Source of the DNA: JACMQX01 sp044225675
Lineage (GTDB): Bacteria > Pseudomonadota > Gammaproteobacteria > Burkholderiales > Burkholderiaceae_C
Length of the DNA stretch: 64,000 bases
Assembly: GCA_044225675.1 (NCBI GenBank)
Contig: JBGAIH010000004.1
Span: 151,507-215,506 of the forward strand
Direction: 5' to 3'
Of the stretch, positions 18,676 through 26,168 are shown piece by piece; positions within the stretch are counted from its first letter, which is position 1, and the number at the start of each line of letters is the position of its first letter. The notes under the pieces were generated by a model. The model was not told where the DNA came from. It saw only the letters and a program-made list of their open reading frames with translations, and did not search any database. Both the position numbers and the translations under genes were made by a program.

Positions 18676-19437
18676 ATGAAACACAAGTCCGTTCCCACCA
18701 CTGGCATTTCGCGCTACGAGCCCGACAAGATCTTCGTGCGCGGCGCCAACCTGGTGGACGATCTGATGGGGCAGCTCACCTTCACTGAAATGATCCTGTT
18801 CCACCTGAATGGCAAGAAGCCGACGCCGCTGCAGACGAAGGTGCTCGACGCCGTGCTGGTGACCACGATGGAGCACGGCTTCACGCCGAGCGCCATCGCC
18901 ACCCGGCTGATCTACCACTCGGCGCCTGAGGCCCTGCAGGCTGCGGTGGCTGCCGGCGTGATGGGCGCCGGCAGCACCTATCTGGGCACCATGGAAGGCT
19001 GCTCAGCCTTGCTGGCCGAGATCGTCGATGCGCCCGAAGGCATGCAGGCCCGGGCCGAAGCCATTGCCCGCCGCTTCAAGGACGAGGGCCGGTTCATTCC
19101 GGGCCTCGGCCATCCGTTCCACAAGCCTGACGACCCGCGCGCACCCAAGCTGATCGAGATTGCCGAGAAGGCCGGCGCCAAGGGCAGCTACATCGCCGCG
19201 CTGCGTGCACTGTCGACGGCGGCCAACGCCACCTACCCCAAGTACCTCACGACCAACGCCACGGGGGCCATCGCCGCGATCCTGCTCGAAGTGGGCCTGG
19301 AGCCCGCCATCATGCGCGGCATCGCGGTCATCAGCCGCGCCGCCGGACTGGTGGGGCACATCGCCGAAGAGATCAAGCGCCCCTCGGGCCGCTACATCTA
19401 CGACATGGTGGACCACGGCATCGAATACAGGGAGTAG
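18676..19437 (+). CDS. Citryl-CoA lyase-like / small citrate synthase family protein
   Basis: 253 residues, about the length of the short citrate-synthase-fold enzymes that cleave citryl-CoA rather than the ~430 of citrate synthase. GLGHPFHKPDDPRAPKL holds the family His region, and the C-terminal HIAEEIKRPSGRYIYD is the CoA/substrate Arg region. It should cleave or form a citryl-CoA-like 3-hydroxy-3-carboxyacyl-CoA. ATG 18676 gives the family N-terminus; an in-frame start overlapping the ligase stop is possible. It ends 4 bp before the reductase gene. Confidence 0.78.
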   Translation: MKHKSVPTTGISRYEPDKIFVRGANLVDDLMGQLTFTEMILFHLNGKKPTPLQTKVLDAVLVTTMEHGFTPSAIATRLIYHSAPEALQAAVAAGVMGAGSTYLGTMEGCSALLAEIVDAPEGMQARAEAIARRFKDEGRFIPGLGHPFHKPDDPRAPKLIEIAEKAGAKGSYIAALRALSTAANATYPKYLTTNATGAIAAILLEVGLEPAIMRGIAVISRAAGLVGHIAEEIKRPSGRYIYDMVDHGIEYRE

Positions 19438-19441
19438 GGCG

Positions 19442-20410
19442 ATGACGGGGCCGCAGCAAGGGCCGGCGCAGCAGCAGGACCTGAGTGTGCTGCGCAAGGC
19501 GCTGGGCAGCTTTCCGACGGGCGTGGCAGTCATCACGACCTGCGGGGCACAGGGAGAGCCCGTGGGGCTGACCTGCAACTCCTTCAATTCCGTTTCACTG
19601 GAGCCGCCCCTGGTGTCGTGGAGCCTGAGGCTCGCCAGCTCCAACCTCGCGGCGTTCCGCGCGGCGCAATCCTTCACCGTCAACATCCTGGCCGTAAGCC
19701 AGAACGCGCTGTCCGCCCGCTTTGCCAGCCGTGATCTGCCCGACAAGTTCTCAGGCATCGACTGGACGCCGGGCGTGGGCGGCGCGCCTGTGCTGGGTGG
19801 CTGCGTGGCCAGTTTCCAGTGCGAGAAGTTCGCTGAGCACGAGGCCGGCGACCACATGATGTTCCTCGGCAAGGTCGTGCGTTTCGAGCACCAGGGCCAT
19901 GAAGACTCGCTGGTGTTCTATCGGGGCGCCTACATGATGCTGGCGCAGTCCCTGCGCGAGCTGGCCGAGCAATGCCGCATGGACGCGGCCGACCTTCAGA
20001 GTGCCCGCCGGCAGATCAACTGCATGATCGTGCGCGAGGCGTGTACACGGGCCACCGCGGCCGACCTGGACGCCATCGACGACAACCTGCGGCGCATGGA
20101 CGCACTCAGTGCCGGCGGCACGCTCGGCGAGCGCGTGGCGACCGGCCTGGAGTTCTTCCATCTCGTTGCACGCGCCGCGCACAACGACGTGCTGGTGGCC
20201 GTGTCGGACAGCCTGAACACCATCTTGCGCCAGGTGCTGCAGGCGGCCGGTGCCTCGCTGCATTTCCGCGCCGACCTTGTCGTCGAGCGCCGCCGCATCC
20301 TGGCCTGCCTGCGTGCTCGCGACGCGGATGGCGCCGAGCGCGAAATGGCCGCCTGCTTTCGCGAGACGGCGCATCTCGAGGAAGGGCGCCAGCACGCCCC
20401 TCAGACCTGA
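19442..20410 (+). CDS. Flavin reductase fused to a GntR-type FCD ligand-binding domain
   Basis: 322 residues with two domains. Residues ~15-165 are a flavin reductase (FMN-binding split barrel: LGSFPTGVAVITT, GLTCNSFNSVSLEPPLVSW, AGDHMMFLGKVVRFE, FYRGAY). Residues ~180-318 resemble the FCD domain of FadR/GntR regulators (FFHLVARAAHNDVL, then RRRILACLRARDADGAEREM) but with no winged-helix DNA-binding part. The usual EH and terminal His metal ligands are ER and CF here. It probably supplies FMNH2 to the LLM monooxygenase, with the FCD part sensing substrate. Its 3' end overlaps the convergent lyase gene by 10 bp. Confidence 0.85.
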   Translation: MTGPQQGPAQQQDLSVLRKALGSFPTGVAVITTCGAQGEPVGLTCNSFNSVSLEPPLVSWSLRLASSNLAAFRAAQSFTVNILAVSQNALSARFASRDLPDKFSGIDWTPGVGGAPVLGGCVASFQCEKFAEHEAGDHMMFLGKVVRFEHQGHEDSLVFYRGAYMMLAQSLRELAEQCRMDAADLQSARRQINCMIVREACTRATAADLDAIDDNLRRMDALSAGGTLGERVATGLEFFHLVARAAHNDVLVAVSDSLNTILRQVLQAAGASLHFRADLVVERRRILACLRARDADGAEREMAACFRETAHLEEGRQHAPQT

Positions 20411-21339
20411 ATGCGTTCTCCGGCCGCCGCCGCTGCGGGCGAGCGGCGCCGCCACCATCCCATGCTGCGACCGCCCAGTGTCCGGCCGAGCCGGGCCTCG
20501 GCAAACGCCACCGCGTCGCGCAGGCCATCAAGGCGGATGCCGGTGGCCAGGCCTGACTGCTCGGCCAGCAGCACCACGTCTTCGGTGGCCACGTTGCCGG
20601 CAGCACCGGGCGCGAAGGGGCAGCCACCGATACCCCCTGCGCTGGCGTCGAGCCGTCGCACGCCAGCCTCGATCGCCGCCCAGGCGTTGGCCACGCCGAA
20701 GCCGCGCGTGTCATGAAAATGCACCGCAGTGCGCGCCAGCGGCAGCGTGCCCCGCAAAGCGGCCAAGAGCCGCGTGACCTGCGCCGGCGCAGCGGCCCCG
20801 ATGGTGTCGGCGATCACGATCTCGTCGGCTCCGGCCAGGAGCAGGCGCTCGGCGAGCCGGACCACCGTGGCCTGCGCCACCCCGCCTTCGAACGGGCATT
20901 CCCACGCCACCGCCACGTAGGCGCGCGTTGCCAGGCCCGCATCGCGCGCGGCGCGCACCGTGTCCTCGCTCATCGCGGTTGCAGCATCGAGACTCATGTT
21001 GATGTTCCGCCGGTTCATCGTGTCGGTGGCCGAAAGCACGACCGCAACCTCCCGAGCGCCAGCGGCCTGGGCCCGGTCCAGCCCCTTGAGGTTGGGTACG
21101 AGGACGGAGGCGCGCAGCTGTGGCACGGCCGCTCTCACGCCGGCCAGCACCTCGGCCGCGTCGGCCATCTGCGGGACGGCAGCCGGCGAGACGAAGCTCG
21201 TCACCTCCACGCTGCGCAGGCCCGCCTCAGCCAGCAGCCGCGCGAGCTCGACCTTGTCCGCTGCGGCGACGTGGACCGCCTGGTTCTGCAGTCCGTCTCG
21301 CGGCGAGACGTCGGTGAGGATGAGCGAGTCGGCATCCAT
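20401..21339 (-). CDS. Hydroxymethylglutaryl-CoA lyase-like protein
   Basis: 312 residues of the HMGL TIM-barrel family. VSPRDGLQNQ near residue 10, VHFHDTRGFGVAN near 205 with the metal-binding His pair, and GGIGGCPFAPGAAGN with the catalytic Cys near 240. It cleaves 3-hydroxy-3-methylglutaryl-CoA or an analogue such as citramalyl-type thioesters into acetyl-CoA and an oxoacid. Cotranscribed with the CaiB gene 12 bp upstream, under a sigma-54 promoter. Its C-terminal tail (WWRRRSPAAAAAGE) is low complexity. Confidence 0.88.
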   Translation of the reverse strand: MDADSLILTDVSPRDGLQNQAVHVAAADKVELARLLAEAGLRSVEVTSFVSPAAVPQMADAAEVLAGVRAAVPQLRASVLVPNLKGLDRAQAAGAREVAVVLSATDTMNRRNINMSLDAATAMSEDTVRAARDAGLATRAYVAVAWECPFEGGVAQATVVRLAERLLLAGADEIVIADTIGAAAPAQVTRLLAALRGTLPLARTAVHFHDTRGFGVANAWAAIEAGVRRLDASAGGIGGCPFAPGAAGNVATEDVVLLAEQSGLATGIRLDGLRDAVAFAEARLGRTLGGRSMGWWRRRSPAAAAAGERIQV

Positions 21340-21350
21340 GCGGCGGTCCT

Positions 21351-22556
21351 TCAGGCGATGGCACCGCAGCCGCGCAGCGCCGCGATCCGCTCGGCGGAGT
21401 AGGCCAACAGGCCTTGCAGCACCGCGTCGGTCTGCGCGCCGAGCAAGGGGGGCGGGCTAAAGTGCTCCGGCTCGCCCGCGTTGCCCGATAGCTTGACCGG
21501 ATTGCCGGGCATGGGCACGCTGCCGCCCGAAGGCAGGGGCACGTCCACCACCATGCCGCGCGCCCGTACCTGGCGGTCGTTCAGCGCCTGGCTGAAGTCG
21601 TTCACCGGTCCGCAGGGCACGCGCGCCTCGCGCAGGATACGCAGCCAGTCGGCGGTGGTGCGGCTGGCGAGCGTGCGCGTGACGATGGCGTCGATCTTCT
21701 CCTTGGCAGCCAGCCGCGCGGGCTGACGGAGGTACTCGGGCCGGTGCAGTTCGGGGTCGTCGAACACGCCGAGCAGGCGCTCGTAGAAGGCGTCGCCGAT
21801 GCACGCGATGATGATGTAGCCGTCCTGCGTCGGGTAGGTGTTGTAGGGCACGTGGACGAAATGCTCGTTGCCGATGCGCTCGGGCAGGTGGCCCGACATC
21901 AGGTGCATGGTCGCCATGTAGTTGAGCAGCGAGACCTGCACGTCCAGCATCGAGATGTCCACATGCTGGCCCACGCCCGTGGCTTCGCGGCCGGCCAGGG
22001 CCGCGAGAACGCCGATGGCGCCGAACACGCCGCCGCCCAGGTCGCCGATCGGGATGCCCGATCGCATCGGCACGCCGCCGCGCTGGCCAGTGATGCTCAT
22101 GCCCCCGCCCATGGCCTGCACCACCTGGTCGAAGGCGGGTCGGTCGACGTCGGGGCCGGTCTCGCCAAAACCCGTGACCGAGCAGGTGATGATGCGCGGG
22201 TTGATGCGTGACAGCGTCGCGTGGTCGATCTGCAGGCGCTGCGTCACGCCGACGGCGAAGTTGTCGAACACGATGTCGGCCTGGCGCACGAGGTCGTAGA
22301 ACACCTCGCGCCCGGCGTCGGACTTGAGATCCAGGCTCACGCTTTCCTTGCCGCGGTTGAGCGTGAGGTAGTACGCCCCCATGCCGTCGCGCGAGTAGTC
22401 GGCGTCGCCGCGCAGCAGCTCGCGCGTGCCTTCACCGCGTCCCGGCGGCTCGACCTTGATCGTGCGGGCGCCCAGGTCGGTGAGGATCATGGTCCCGTAA
22501 GGACCGGACAGCATGTGTGTCAGGTCCAGGATGATTTTTCCGTGAAGAGGTTTCAT
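21351..22556 (-). CDS. CaiB/BaiF family CoA-transferase (class III)
   Basis: 401 residues. DLTHMLSGPYGTMILTDLGA starts the Rossmann half, and RPAFDQVVQAMGG near residue 150 carries the Asp expected to form the acyl-enzyme. It moves CoA between carboxylic acids, commonly succinyl-CoA to a dicarboxylic acid. With the HMG-CoA-lyase-like partner this recalls itaconate, citramalate or 3-hydroxy-3-methylglutarate handling. ATG 22556 lies about 35 bp after the sigma-54 promoter. Confidence 0.88.
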   Translation of the reverse strand: MKPLHGKIILDLTHMLSGPYGTMILTDLGARTIKVEPPGRGEGTRELLRGDADYSRDGMGAYYLTLNRGKESVSLDLKSDAGREVFYDLVRQADIVFDNFAVGVTQRLQIDHATLSRINPRIITCSVTGFGETGPDVDRPAFDQVVQAMGGGMSITGQRGGVPMRSGIPIGDLGGGVFGAIGVLAALAGREATGVGQHVDISMLDVQVSLLNYMATMHLMSGHLPERIGNEHFVHVPYNTYPTQDGYIIIACIGDAFYERLLGVFDDPELHRPEYLRQPARLAAKEKIDAIVTRTLASRTTADWLRILREARVPCGPVNDFSQALNDRQVRARGMVVDVPLPSGGSVPMPGNPVKLSGNAGEPEHFSPPPLLGAQTDAVLQGLLAYSAERIAALRGCGAIA

Positions 22557-22590
22557 GGCTCTCGATCAAAGGGTGATAGCTGAAACATTC

Positions 22591-22606
22591 AGCAATCGGC
22601 GTGCCA
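22591..22606 (-). promoter_or_regulatory. Sigma-54 promoter of the CaiB-lyase operon
   Basis: On the minus strand TGGCACG-CCGA-TTGCT matches the -24/-12 consensus at every defined position. Transcription would start near 22580, 20-25 bp before the CoA-transferase ATG. This is the strongest promoter call in the window. Confidence 0.88.
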
Positions 22607-22692
22607 TTGCCTGTAACCGCTCCAACCAGGAGAAGGGATTTGAAAATCAAGCACTTACCGACAGGGCTGCACTCCGGCACAATTCACGGGCC

Positions 22693-22725
22693 GTTTCAGC
22701 CACGCAGATGAAACACCGGTGAAAC
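22693..22725 (-). promoter_or_regulatory. Candidate activator-binding site (GTTTCA repeats)
   Basis: Read on the minus strand GTTTCA occurs at 22725-22720 and 22714-22709, 11 bp apart. An inverted third copy (TGAAAC) at 22698-22693 makes GTTTCA-N10-TGAAAC. The site lies about 100 bp upstream of the -24 element, the usual distance for a sigma-54 activator, and mirrors the repeats at 14217-14234. Confidence 0.55.
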
Positions 22726-22780
22726 CTGGCTTGCGCTGGCAGCCGCATGGCGCCTTCGCGCTGCGGGTCCACCGGGTCCG

Positions 22781-24706
22781 GTGCCTGACAAGAATGATCG
22801 TGAGAGACAAACCGTGACCGACGCCCGCCCCAAACTGTGCTTCTTGAGCTATTCCCACCTGAGCCGCCTGGCGTTGCAGGTGGCGCCGGAATTCGCCGAC
22901 CGCGCCGACATCGAGATCCTCGACTACACCTTCGAGACGGCGCTGGCGCAGGCGCGCGGACGCGCGAGCTCGGTCGACGCCTTCGTGAGCGCGGGCTCCA
23001 ACGCGGCCATCCTCAAGGGCGCGCTGGCGATCCCGGTCGCCACGATCAAGGTGACCGGCTATGACATCCTCGTCGCCCTGCGCACCGCGCGCGACCTGTC
23101 GAGGCGCGTGGGCATCATCACCTACGGCGACACCATTGCCGAGCTGGACGCGTTCAAGGGACTGCTGGACATCGAGATCGTGCAGCGCGCCTACCGCACC
23201 TTCGACGAGGCGCGCAGCGCCTTCCGTGCCATGGCAGCCGACGGGATCACCGTGTTCATCGGATCGAGCATCGTCACCGAGCAGGCCGAACAGCACGGGC
23301 TGCACGGCATTCTGGCGTACTCGATGGCCTCGGTGCGCGAAGGCCTGCGGGACGCCATCGACCTGGCGCGTGCAGCGCGCCTGGAGGCCGCGCGCTACGA
23401 GCAGCTCAACGGCGTGCTGCACAACCTGCAGGAGGCCGTGCTGGCGGTGGACACGGCCGGCAGGGTGATCGCGCTCAACCCCGCCATGGAGTCCCTGCTT
23501 GCCCTGCCGCGCCAGGCGGTGCTCGGCTTGCCGGTGGAGCGCGCCGCGCCCGAGCTGGCCGTGGGCGACGTGCTGGCCGGCGACGTCGAGGAGCGCCAGA
23601 AGGTCTGCCAGATCCATCGCCGCGAGTGGCTGATGAACCGCACGCCGATCCGCGAGCGCGGGCAGGTGGTTGGTGCGGTCGTCACCCTGTACGACGCCGC
23701 CACGATCCAGGAGGCCGACACCACGCTGCGTTCTCAGCGGCGCAGCCGCCAGCATCCGCAGGCGCGCTGGCGCCTCGAAGACCTGCAGGGCGACAGTCCG
23801 GCCTTCGCCCGTGCCCGGGCCGCTGCGCTGCGCTTTGCCGGTGCCGGCAAGACGGTGCTCGTCACCGGCGAGAGCGGCACGGGCAAGGAGCTCTTCGCGC
23901 AGGCCATCCACAACGCCAGCGCCCGCAACGACAAGCCCTTCATGGCGATCAACTGCGCGGCCGTGCCCGAGACCCTGCTGGAGAGCGAGCTGTTCGGCTA
24001 CGAGGAGGGGGCCTTCACCGGCTCGCGCAAGGGCGGCAAGCGCGGGCTCATCGAGGCGGCGCACACCGGCACGCTGTTCCTCGACGAGATCGGCGACATG
24101 CCGGTCCTGCTGCAGACCCGCCTGCTGCGCGTGCTGCAGGAGCGCGAGGTGGTGCGCGTGGGCGGCGTCATGCCCATCCCGGTGGACGTGCGTGTCATTG
24201 CCGCCACCCACCAGCCGCTCGACCAGCTCGTGGCCGAGCGGCGGTTTCGCGCCGACCTGTACTACCGCCTGAACATCCTGCGGCTGCGCCTGCCGCCGCT
24301 GCGCGAGCGCGGCAGCGACATCGACGCCATGGCGCTGGCCTTCGTCGCGCGCAGCCTGCGAGGTCTGGGCAGCCGACATGATGCGCATGAGCTGCTGGCG
24401 CCGGTCTACCCCCGCTTGCGCGCCTATGGCTGGCCCGGCAACGTGCGCGAACTCGAGAACGTGTGCGAACGCATCTCGGTGATCTTCGCTCAGTATCCGC
24501 GCCTTGCGGGTGCCGCCTATGCCGAGCTGGAGATCGACTGCCCCGAGCTTTTTGCCGGCACTGCAACGCCTGCCGACGGCGATCTGTCCGCCTCGCAGCT
24601 CGCCGACGTGCTCGCCGCCTGCCAGGGCAATCGGCTCGAAGCGGCGCAGCGCCTGGGCATCAGCCGCTCAACCCTTTGGCGCAGGATGCGCGCGGCCGGT
24701 GTGTAG
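22781..24706 (+). CDS. PrpR-type sigma-54-dependent transcriptional activator
   Basis: 641 residues. The N-terminal PrpR_N-like sensor (~15-205: VSAGSNAAILKGALAIPVATI) is followed by a PAS-like segment (~210-310), an AAA+ domain with GESGTGKE, the sigma-54-contact motif GAFTGS, Walker B LFLDEIGDM and arginine finger RFRADLYYR, and a Fis-type helix-turn-helix at the end (GNRLEAAQRLGISRSTLWRRM split over 610-635). GTG 22781 is given; GTG 22814 is an equally good start. Divergent from the CaiB operon, it is the likely regulator of both sigma-54 promoters. Confidence 0.93.
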   Translation: MPDKNDRERQTVTDARPKLCFLSYSHLSRLALQVAPEFADRADIEILDYTFETALAQARGRASSVDAFVSAGSNAAILKGALAIPVATIKVTGYDILVALRTARDLSRRVGIITYGDTIAELDAFKGLLDIEIVQRAYRTFDEARSAFRAMAADGITVFIGSSIVTEQAEQHGLHGILAYSMASVREGLRDAIDLARAARLEAARYEQLNGVLHNLQEAVLAVDTAGRVIALNPAMESLLALPRQAVLGLPVERAAPELAVGDVLAGDVEERQKVCQIHRREWLMNRTPIRERGQVVGAVVTLYDAATIQEADTTLRSQRRSRQHPQARWRLEDLQGDSPAFARARAAALRFAGAGKTVLVTGESGTGKELFAQAIHNASARNDKPFMAINCAAVPETLLESELFGYEEGAFTGSRKGGKRGLIEAAHTGTLFLDEIGDMPVLLQTRLLRVLQEREVVRVGGVMPIPVDVRVIAATHQPLDQLVAERRFRADLYYRLNILRLRLPPLRERGSDIDAMALAFVARSLRGLGSRHDAHELLAPVYPRLRAYGWPGNVRELENVCERISVIFAQYPRLAGAAYAELEIDCPELFAGTATPADGDLSASQLADVLAACQGNRLEAAQRLGISRSTLWRRMRAAGV

Positions 24707-24728
24707 ATCGCCGCGCCGGCCACCGACG

Positions 24729-25991
24729 TCAAAGAAAAAACAGCGCCGCAGCCGCCACAGCCGTCGGCCCGAGCGCGCCCAGCAGCAGCGCCCCCGCGCC
24801 CACGCTTTCATCGGCGAAGCCGCGCTTGAGCAGAGCCACGCCGGCGGGATTGGGCGCGTTCGCGATCACCGTGAGCCCGCCGCCTGCCACGGCGCCCGCC
24901 ACCAGCATGTACTTGGAAGTGTCGGAGATGCCTTCGATCAGCGAACCCAGGTAGGTCAGCGCGGCGTTGTCGGTAATGGCCGTCAGGCCGAGCGCGCCGA
25001 AGAACAGCGCCACCGGCGACAGCGCCGACACGATGGGCTGCAGCCACCATTGCTGCAGGCCGCCCAGCACCACGAGGCCCGCAAGAAAAAAGCCCACGAG
25101 CAGCGCTTCGCGCAGGATCAGCGGGCTCTGATGGCGCTCGTAGGCCTGGGTGAATCCGAGGAACATCAGGAACAGGCCGAGGAACACCACGGGATGGTGC
25201 GCGAACATCACCACGCCCGCCAGCAGCGCCAGGTGCACGGCCGTGACGCTCCAGGGCACGGGGGCGGAGGCGGGCGCATGAGCCTGCGCCGCATCGGGGA
25301 CCGGCAGATGCCGACGCAGAGCCAGCACGGCCACCGTTGCATTGACCACCACCGCCAGCGCCGCCTTCCAGCCGAAGTTCGCCAGCATGAAGGCGCTGTC
25401 CCACTGCCAGGTCGCGGCGACCATGAGCACGGGCGGCGCAGCATACGAGGTGAGCGCGCCACCGATGGACACGTTGACGAAGAGCACGCCCAGCGCAAGG
25501 TACTTCAGCCGCTCGGGCACGTCTGGCCGGAACACCTGTGGCGCCAGCAGCAAGGCCGCGATCGTCATGGCGGCCGGCTCGGTGATGAGCGAGCCCAGCA
25601 GCGGCACGGCCGCCAGGCCCAGCCAGGCCGAGGCCAGCGGCGTGGCCACGGGCAGCAGGCGCGCGGCGGTGGCCACCGTGGCCATCACCGTCTGCAGCAC
25701 CGGCCGCGAGGCGGCGATCACCATGACCACGAAAACGAACAGCGGCTCGGTGTAGTTGCGCGATTCCACATAGCCGAGCGCGGAAGCGCTGCCGGCCAGC
25801 AGCGCCATGAGCACCACGAGGACGATGGCCCAGAAGCCGAACACCACCTCGACCTCGCCGAGCAGGTGGAACAGGCCCGCGTGGCGAGGGTAGCGGTGCG
25901 ACAGGCGCTCGAACTGGCGTGCGGTGAAGGTGTGCAGCAGCGCGATGGCGAAGACCGCAGCGGCGGTCCATTGGATGAGAGTGGCAGACAT
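24729..25991 (-). CDS. Putative Na+/H+ antiporter family membrane protein
   Basis: 420 residues with about 11-12 hydrophobic segments. SLITEPAAMTIAALLLAPQVF, YAAPPVLMVAATWQWD and LTAITDNAALTYLGSLI resemble the conserved loops of the NhaD/ArsB-like putative antiporter family, where TxDNAxxTY and TEPAAM motifs line the ion path. Start ATG 25991. Convergent with the sigma-54 activator and downstream of codA on the same strand, with a structured leader between them. Ion specificity is inferred only. Confidence 0.75.
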   Translation of the reverse strand: MSATLIQWTAAAVFAIALLHTFTARQFERLSHRYPRHAGLFHLLGEVEVVFGFWAIVLVVLMALLAGSASALGYVESRNYTEPLFVFVVMVIAASRPVLQTVMATVATAARLLPVATPLASAWLGLAAVPLLGSLITEPAAMTIAALLLAPQVFRPDVPERLKYLALGVLFVNVSIGGALTSYAAPPVLMVAATWQWDSAFMLANFGWKAALAVVVNATVAVLALRRHLPVPDAAQAHAPASAPVPWSVTAVHLALLAGVVMFAHHPVVFLGLFLMFLGFTQAYERHQSPLILREALLVGFFLAGLVVLGGLQQWWLQPIVSALSPVALFFGALGLTAITDNAALTYLGSLIEGISDTSKYMLVAGAVAGGGLTVIANAPNPAGVALLKRGFADESVGAGALLLGALGPTAVAAAALFFL

Positions 25992-26035
25992 TCGTTGGCG
26001 AACCCATGGCAAAGCCGCGAGGCGGCCCGACCTTC

Positions 26036-26079
26036 GCATGTCCTGACAGGCCCGGATCGGCCTGCCACCCAAGACATGC
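26036..26079 (-). other. Large imperfect hairpin in the leader of the antiporter gene
   Basis: Outer arms GCATGTC (26036-26042) and GACATGC (26073-26079) enclose an inner stem CAGGCC-CGGATC-GGCCTG (26047-26064). It lies 45-88 bp upstream of the antiporter start. There is no T run on the minus strand, so it is not a simple terminator. Role unknown; a cis-acting RNA element is possible. Confidence 0.4.
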
Positions 26080-26168
26080 AGTTTAACGGGTCTGTGCCCG
26101 GTCGCCAGCCTGCGGGGCGATCGTGCAAAGAGCCACGGGCCGTGTCGGGGATGTGACGCTGCGCGCGC

